In this document: positions 57,063 through 64,000 of the stretch, piece after piece | How the letters are laid out: every line of letters begins with the position of its first letter | Position numbering within the stretch: position 1 is the first letter of the stretch | DNA from: Xylona heveae TC161 | Taxonomy: Eukaryota > Ascomycota > Xylonomycetes > Xylonales > Xylonaceae | Reading direction: 5' to 3' | NCBI RefSeq assembly: GCF_001619985.1 | Contig: NW_017264207.1 | Coordinates: 5,294-69,293, forward strand | Length of the DNA: 64,000 nucleotides | The notes under the pieces: model-generated | What the model was told of the DNA's origin: nothing | The model's database searches: none | Seen by the model: only the letters and a program-made list of their open reading frames with translations | Program-made: the position numbers and the translations under genes

Positions 57063-57784
57063 AGCTGAGTCTGAAATCTTTGTATATGTGGGACTGCGTT
57101 TAGGCTGCGTTCTTAATTTGTGTCTTCTGGATTAGCGGGCATCTTTTTATCCAATGATTCTTTCTATATAGACTCGATTGCTCCTGCAAAGGTATCGAAG
57201 CAGTATCGTGAAGCAGTATCATGAAGCCTGTGCGTGGCCACCTAAAAGTGGTTAATATCCCACAGAGGTGAAAGATCCTGCCTTAAGTCGTAGTATATTG
57301 CAGGTACTGAAACGATAACAAGTTTTAAGTTGAGGATTGAATTGTAACATTTGCAATGGGCTTTTAATTTGACCTGCCAAGAATCTGATTGCAGGTTACG
57401 TTTTCCTGGTTATCGAAGAATTGCAAAGAAACATCGATAACCTTGTCTTTCAAAAAAAAAAAAGGGGGGGGGCGAGAAAAAAATAAAATAAAATAAAATT
57501 AGATGATAATAAATAAAGCTCGAACTTCAACAAATTATTTCGACAATTATTTACAACTTCTGATCAATTATCTGGTACCTTTGCTTCGCAAGCAGGTACA
57601 GAGTAATAGTTAATTATGAGGTCAGCGGAATGCGAAATCGTCTGTCGTCATCATTCAATAGTCGGGATTTTAAATCCGGGGTAACTCCGCCCGGGTGCTT
57701 ATAACACAGCACAAATCACATCTAGATTACTTCTAATCTGCCTTTTTGACTGATACAACTCAATTCTGCAATCACAGCGCGAAA
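57063..57784. other. Intergenic with A and G runs
   Basis: A poly-A/poly-G tract lies at about 57451-57500. No supported gene. Confidence 0.5.
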
Positions 57785-58667
57785 ATGCCATTTTCGTATA
57801 AGAAAGTCCTTGTGCTGGGTGCGACGTCGGGCATTGGAGAAGCATTGGCGGAGCGTTTCATTAGCGAAGGCTCCTTTCTGATTGTTACCGGCAGAAGGAA
57901 GGAAAGACTGGACGTGTTTGTCGAAAAACATGGCAAGAACAAATCGGAAGGCAGGACCTTTGATATCACCAAGTTGGACAGCATACCATCATTTGTCGCA
58001 AGGTAAGTTACTTCTTAAATTCACCATCAACAGGAATCTTGTAGCTTAATGGAATGTAGCGTGACCAAAGACCACCCTGACATAGATTGCGTCTTCCTCA
58101 ATTCCGGAATTCAGCGCGGATTCGACTTCTCTAAGCCGGAAAGCGTCGATCTTGGACTCGTTGAACTCGAATTTCTGACAAACTACCTGTCTTATATCCA
58201 TTTCGTAAAGGCAATCCTTCCCTTCCTCCAATCGAAGAAATCGGAGTCTGGATTGATTTTTACCACCTCGAGCCTGGCACTTGTGCCACTAACTAGGTGC
58301 CCAAACTATTGCGCCACCAAAGCAGCCCTCCATCAATTTATCATGGCATTGCGCAAGCAGATACAATCATCCCCTATAAAGGTGATAGAGGTTTTCCCAC
58401 CGGCTGTGCAAAGTACGTACAGCATAACTCGTCGACGTGGATGGCTTTGGGAGTTTATTTTGGCTAACAGATAATGTAGCGGAATTGCATGACAAGGAGC
58501 ACCAGCCCGACATTGAAAACGGAAGGCAGATGGGTATGCCGATTGATCAGTTCGTCGAAGAGACCTATGCGGGCTTGGCTGCAGGAAAGGAACAGATCCC
58601 TGTTGGACCTGCTAAGGACGTGTTTGAAGCATTCGAGAAAAAGCGACAAGAGCTGTACAAAGCTTAG
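57785..58667 (+). CDS. Short-chain dehydrogenase/reductase (DltE-like)
   Basis: An NAD(P)-dependent oxidoreductase with a Rossmann fold. Three exons: 57785-58002, 58060-58412 and 58480-58667, giving 252 residues. The cofactor motif is VLVLGATSGIGEAL, with an Arg-rich stretch TGRRKERLD that favours NADP. The active site is complete: Ser in FTTSSLALVPL and YxxxK as NYCATKAALHQF. FPPAVQTELHD is rebuilt across the last intron. The substrate is unknown. The length and order of motifs fit the DltE-type SDR group of fungi. Confidence 0.9.
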
Positions 58668-60407
58668 ACCGTTGGAATTGAGCTGATTCTCCTCCAAGGT
58701 TGCTCCCTTCCTAGGGGGCCGAGAAGGAGCGGTACCAGAACACGAGCTTCGGCCCTATTCTAATACCTTTGCTCCTTTTTCCTTTATAACTTTATCCTGT
58801 GTTTCATTTTCATTTTCAATATAGGTTCTACGTAATAAAATCTGTTACTAATGGCCTTCATTGTTACTACTGAATATATATGATTCCTCAGGAAGGCTTT
58901 GCCATATGGCTACCCGTTATTTACTAGCGTCATGGTGCTCGGTCGAGGCGGGTGAAATGCTTAGTGTCTCGGCTGCACGGGCCTTTCCCGAGTTTAGCAC
59001 AAAACCAACGTCAGGGTTCCCGGGCAATTAATGCAGGAACGGCATTCGACATTACATTTGAACATGATTCCGTTATAGTTGAGAGATGGATCATGATTTC
59101 CAATCCTTTACCCTCAATTTTTATGCTTGCGTAGTCCTAGGTACTGTGTGAAAACTGCTTCTACCCAGAGAAATTGACCCTTTACAAAAGAAATTGTGGT
59201 TAATAGGTAACTACGGTGGTTTAGAGTCACATATATGAAAGCTATTGAAGTCCATGGTATGAACAAGCAAAAATTTACAAGCTTCTCTTCTACAATACGA
59301 GCTAACAGTATTGTACTCTCGATTTGCGACATTCTGAAACGGTATCTCAACAAACTCGGAATCGGAAAGCGACTATGCGGCAACGCTGTGTCAGTCACGT
59401 TTGTGTAATACGATACTCACCGGTGGCGTGTGCTTTGAAGCATATAAGTAAAGGAAGCAGATCCCGCTTCTTTGCTGGTGAGGAAGTCCTTGAGGAAGTC
59501 ATACGATCTTACATCGCAAGCAAGCAGCCTTTGGCAGACATGAAAGGGCCTGTCCCCCGGAAGGTCCCCGATCCTACCGTATATTAAGTTTGCAAGATGC
59601 GTAGAAATATGATGCCTTTCCACTGGTACGGCTGAGACGCGGCGTTTTCCATCAGTTTCTCTGATGCACTGCGGAGACTGCCTTGCGGACCAAACGCACT
59701 CTTGCTTAGTCGCCCACCCCGCCAGAGAAACAATCCTAAGGGCTTTGTCCCGCTGGCATGATCCTAGGTGATTTTATGAGTTTTGCCTTTTTTTCTCCTC
59801 GCCTAAATCCCACTTACCTTCAAACATTCTACCGACTGCTAGTTGTTTCTTCCACAAACGAAAGTCATCACGACCCTCAAGTGGAACACGCAAGGTAAGT
59901 AGTTTCTTTTCTGCAGCGCTACTGGCCTTGTCGTCATCTTTTTAAGAAATCACTTGACTCTGTATCTCTCCCGCTTAATCTGGGCTGAACTTGGGCCAAT
60001 TCAACCAATTTCCCCAAGGAAGTCATAGGAGAAGCTGTTACTCAGTGAAGCGGTGTTCTTCATTATCCCCCAGGCTGTATAACCCTGGCTCAGAAGAGTA
60101 TCACTGATGGTCACCCTCTCTCTGTAGCTCTATTTCGGGAAGCTCTTGACCCTAAGAGCTTGAGCCGATAACATCTGGTACGTGCGAGCTCTTCCCCCGC
60201 CGGTGCCATCCATAGATTTCTCCACTGCTTCTCCGCTGCTTCTCCTTGTCCCATTCGTGCAATCCATGGCTCATATTTGGATGACGTTCTTTTTTCAAGA
60301 CCTTTCCCAAGTCTCGAAGCTGAAGAGATCGGATTTCGGGGGTAGCTTTTACTGACTGCTGTTCAGTGACAATCAAAAGCATTATTGAGAAGATTGAAAC
60401 CAAGAAC
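58668..60407. other. 1.7-kb intergenic region and leader
   Basis: Frames at 58952-59134 and 59324-59587 have no family signature. The last 600 bases probably include the 5' leader of the CCHC gene, with splice-like sites near 59894-59925. Confidence 0.45.
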
Positions 60408-62562
60408 ATGTCTTGGGACGACTCGGGTACGTCTCTAGCACCTGTGCAACCTCATGGCAAGTAGGTCTTGTTCAATCATACCAAGAATACTGATGTGCCA
60501 CCGGCTTTTAGGGGCAGACCCCTCAAATAACTGGGGAAGCGGCGCTGAAGACGCCTGGAAAGGAGATAACTCTGGATCAGGAGGCAAATGGAATAACGAC
60601 AACGATGGCAACTTCGAGCAAGACCCCGAAAGCCGCTCGAAACATGCAGATGGCTTTGAGGCCAGTGGTGGAGACGGTGAGGGCTGCCGTAAGTGAGTAA
60701 AATCTTGCTCAAAGACGACAGCTACCACTCTATTGACGCTTGGTACCCTAGCTGCGGTCAATCCGGTCATTTTGCTCGCGAATGCCCCGAACCTCGTAAG
60801 CTTAGCGGCGAATGTTTCAACTGCGGCGAAACCGGGTGAGTGAAAATAAAGATGCATAGCTAGAGTCAAAGACTTACGTCAACAGCCATAATAAAGCCGA
60901 TTGCCCGAATCCGAGGGTCTTCAAAGGAACCTGTCGTATTTGCGAGAAAGAAGGACACCCTGCCTCTGAATGCCCTGATAAACCGGCTGACCAGTGCAAG
61001 AACTGTCGTCAAGAAGGTTTGGAAGCCCGGACATGCAGAGCTGCCAAGACGCCCAGACAAAGCTAACGACAAGTTATCTATGTCAGGTCATAAGACGATC
61101 GATTGCAAGAATAATCGTTTCCTTGATTATACCGGCATCGAAACAAAGTCGCCCGAGGAGTCTTGGAAGGGACTCCAGGAAGCTGATGCCACCGGCGATT
61201 TAGATGATGTCCGTGATGTAAGTATAAGGCACCTTGAAATCATGAAAATGTAGCTCAGACTTTTTGCGATACAGGCGCTCCGGGTTTATTACAAAGCGGT
61301 CCCCCTCTCATCGTATGCGGAGATTGAGCAGGCGTTCCGTGACCATCATTTTGCTACTTACTTGATTGCGCGTGTGAGTCTTGCCGAAATTTCCCGCCCT
61401 GTTACCGGAAAAAGCCTTTAATACATGAACACTAGGAGAAATCCATCAATGATAGTCAGACCATCATGGATCTGCAGGGCAAATTAGGCTGCAAATACGA
61501 AGTCGGGTTGTATCTGAGCCCTAAAGTCCGTCGCAAGGCTGCCGCTGAAGGGTGGCCACCCACTCCTGAGGAAAACAAGGAACGGCTTCTGGACGCCGGT
61601 ATTGTGGTCGATCGCCTGGTTCCAATCTGTGACCGGTGTCGCGGTATGTGTTGATCCTATCAGAAAAAGGAATCGATGCTAATAGTCTTTCTGTAGAAGC
61701 CGGCCACGTCTCGAAATTTTGCAAAGAAGAAAAGCCTGCCTCGGAGAGACCCATCGTAAAGTGTGCTAACTGTCACGAAGAGGGACACAGAGTGCGCGAT
61801 TGTCCTCAGGAGCGAGTCGATCAATTTGCCTGCCGCAACTGCAAGTAAGAAGCCAAACCCTGACCAAGGCATTGAGTTGCAGGCTGACATGGAATTAGGC
61901 AACCTGGTCATAATGCCGCTGAGTGTCCTGAGCCACGTTCCGCTGAGGGAGTCGAATGCAAGAATTGTAATGAAAGTAAGTGCTGTCCGGCGAGAGAGCA
62001 GACCAAGGCTATGTAGTCTCTGATATCCTGCTAGTGGGTCACTTCGCCCGTGACTGCCCTCAGAAACCCGAGAGAGGAAGCAGGGCTTGCCGAAATTGCG
62101 GGTTAGTATTGCCCACCAGATCAGAGTGTTCGCAGCCGCTAATCGTCTCAGTGAGGAGGGTCATATGGCCAGGGACTGCGATAAGCCTAGAAATCCTGAT
62201 ACCGTCCAGTGTCGTAATTGTGATCAGAGTGAGTTGCTGTTTTATAGCAAAACGGTATCCCAAAGCTAAGGAGATTCAGTGGGCCACTTCTCTAGAGATT
62301 GCCCTGAACCCAAAGATTGGAGCAAGGTCCAGTGCAACAATTGCGGCGAGAGTGAGTGTCTATAAGAGGGCCGAGCGTTTTCAATTCTAACAGTGCTATA
62401 GTGGGTCACACCATCAAACGTTGTCCTACAGCCCCTACTGAACCCGCGAACGATGAGATTGATGTCGGAGACTCTGGTCCTGCCCCCGCCGGATGGGAGA
62501 GTCCGCCTGCTGCTCCTCAAGGTAACTGGGACCAGGGCGGTGCAAGTGCCGAAGCCTGGTAA
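60408..62562 (+). CDS. CCHC zinc-knuckle nucleic-acid-binding protein (Byr3/Gis2/CNBP-like, 11 knuckles)
   Basis: A single-stranded nucleic-acid-binding protein. Thirteen exons: 60408-60426, 60512-60692, 60752-60835, 60886-61016, 61087-61217, 61275-61373, 61436-61643, 61697-61844, 61899-61975, 62035-62101, 62152-62228, 62280-62351 and 62402-62562, giving 484 residues. All phases agree. A Gly/Asn/Asp-rich N-terminus precedes four knuckles (CRNCGQSGHFARECP, CFNCGETGHNKADCP, CRICEKEGHPASECP, CKNCRQEGHKTIDCK). A helical non-knuckle insert follows (ALRVYYKAVPLSSYAEIEQA through LLDAGIVVDRLVPI). Seven more knuckles end at CNNCGEMGHTIKRCP. The tail is Pro/Gly/Trp-rich. Yeast Gis2 and human CNBP have seven knuckles and no such insert. 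Confidence 0.9.
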
Positions 62563-64000
62563 ACCTGTGAAAACCGGCAGCTCCCACGCAATGAGTCCAT
62601 CTATCACCCCCATCTTGAGGGAGATTCGAGCCATGTTCGAATTGATAGATTGGACTCATATCGTGCCAACACTCGATTAAATTTCTTCGAGTTGTTCATT
62701 TTTCTGTTATTCTCGCGCAGTTGTTGTTAGAGAGTCTAGTCAGCTGGATGTCTTTCAGCATTTGATGAATTTCGGCCGTAGCTCCACCGCAAGTCATCGC
62801 TAGCTCTAAACAATAAAGAAAAATTTCTTAATTGCGTTCTAATTGCTGCGTAGCAATCCTCAAGTATGCAGTCTGGGGAGATGAAGATAAGAAATTGGAA
62901 TATCTTGAGAATGAGGTGCAGCCTAGCCGTACGGTATAACATGTACGCAGCTAGTGGCAGTAGCCGCCAGCGCCGCAGTTCACTCACTCCCTAAGGTAGT
63001 TACCCCTAAGCCACAACGCAATCCGGCGCTCACCTAGTGAGCCCCGATCAGACCAACGCTGCATTTCGGGCCGGCCCGAGATAGCAGTTATCGTAGAACT
63101 GTTCCTTTCGCAGTGGGCCTAGGCAGAGCCAAATACCCCTCCAAATCCTGCTAATGGAATACGTTTAATGAAATTTACGGCACACGTATCACATCGAGCT
63201 GTTCGGGCATTTGTGGGCAACGGATTCTTCGCACAACTGCTTCAATCGTTCAAAAATTTGCTGTGTCTCGCGAGATCCTTCAAAATCACTTGTCTCTCAA
63301 TGATCATACCAAATTGCATCATTCGAAAGCGGCGTGCTTGCGAAAGAAGTCGCATATCTCAAGTCTAATTCCTAAGTCACTGGTTTGGGCTTGTCTACAG
63401 CAATGACTCAAATATATTCACATCTTGACTGATTAAGCGATAGTTTCAGAGGCGTTGGAATTATATTTGGTCTATTTTTTTTCTTCTCTTGGTCAGATGC
63501 TATCTGTTCTTACTCTCCGCCTTGTCCATGACTCTCTCTGCTGTACTCTTCTCTAAATTTTTCAGTTTTCGGTGTCCGGATATTGAAGAAGCAAACGTGG
63601 TCACAGCGTTAGCCAGAAGACCAAGCAAGAAACACAAAAGCCACAAATCTGAAAAGTCCGAGCCAGGTCAAGTCCGTTCTCATTAGTGCGTTTTCCTGCT
63701 CTAGCCAGGTGTCAAATGAAGCCCGCAAAGTATTCCCAATCCCTCGGTGTATATAATCCCCCTTGCCCCACAGCTTCCACCATCAAGTCGTTATTTTTCA
63801 TCACTGAGCGCACTCAGTCGTAACAAGGTTTTGTCATCTCATCATTTGAACCAAAGCTTCTGCGGCAGCTTCTGGATTTTTCGACCAAAGTCTTAGCCAT
63901 CCAAGAGTCGCGCAAAGTGATTTGGGCCCCCCAGGCCCTCATGGGACCCTTGTAACCCTCTGCACCCGGGAAGGCAGACTTTCTGGCTCGGAAAGAGACA
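62563..64000. other. Intergenic to window end
   Basis: 3' flank of the CCHC gene, then sequence with only short frames (63168-63368, 63489-63686) of no recognised family. Pyrimidine-rich stretches near 63770-63850 look like a promoter or leader of a gene beyond the window. Confidence 0.45.

Noticed and set aside
59324-59587. 87-codon plus-strand frame
   Set aside because: No recognisable domain or splice context; not enough to call a gene.
1-64000. tRNA, rRNA and CRISPR features
   Set aside because: No cloverleaf, T-loop consensus, rRNA core or spaced-repeat array was recognised by eye; a tRNAscan or Rfam search would be needed to exclude small RNAs fully.

Overview
The window reads as filamentous ascomycete nuclear DNA, most likely a eurotiomycete (Aspergillus/Penicillium/Talaromyces type). 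Genes are monocistronic on both strands, with introns of about 45-110 bp and GT..AG borders. Recognisable fungal families include a CatB-type large catalase, CpcB/RACK1, Som1, Cox9, TAF8, Zn2Cys6 regulators and a heme-thiolate peroxygenase. All exon borders below were worked out by hand from reading frame, splice signals and family similarity; no alignment or transcript data were used.

Layout. 0.6-8.2 kb: a Zn2Cys6 regulator, a secreted serine peptidase of the TAP-like S33 type, a small MGCGSSK lipid-anchored protein and a decayed second Zn2Cys6 regulator. 8.6-9.3 kb: an AT-rich tract and a probable solo LTR. 9.4-23.4 kb: a catabolic-looking accessory cluster with a medium-chain reductase, two NtaA/DszA-type FMN monooxygenases, a Baeyer-Villiger monooxygenase, a Dal5-type permease and an UNC93-type permease, with a 388-bp hAT-type MITE inserted inside it. 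23.8-31.5 kb: a coiled-coil protein, an SRAP (HMCES-like) DNA-repair protein, a PPxY single-pass membrane protein and a peroxygenase. 32.3-36.0 kb: an arginase copy with an in-frame stop and an amidase. 36.2-45.1 kb: secreted catalase, a MATE exporter and an isochorismatase/AlkB-like fusion. 47.3-62.6 kb: mostly housekeeping genes (HAD-hydrolase relic, XRCC2-like, Som1, TAF8, Cox9, RACK1, mitochondrial TPR protein, SH3 protein, SDR, 11-knuckle CCHC protein).

How the genes may work together. The 9.4-23.4 kb block pairs two importers with three flavin monooxygenases and a reductase, which suggests uptake and oxidative breakdown of a small organic compound, possibly to release N or S; the substrate is not visible in the sequence. 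The BVMO and Dal5-type permease are divergent and share a promoter with a perfect CCG-N8-CGG palindrome, a plausible Zn2Cys6 site. The flank at 29.8-36 kb (peroxygenase, arginase relic, amidase) also looks accessory. From about 47 kb on the window looks like conserved core chromosome with tight head-to-head gene pairs.
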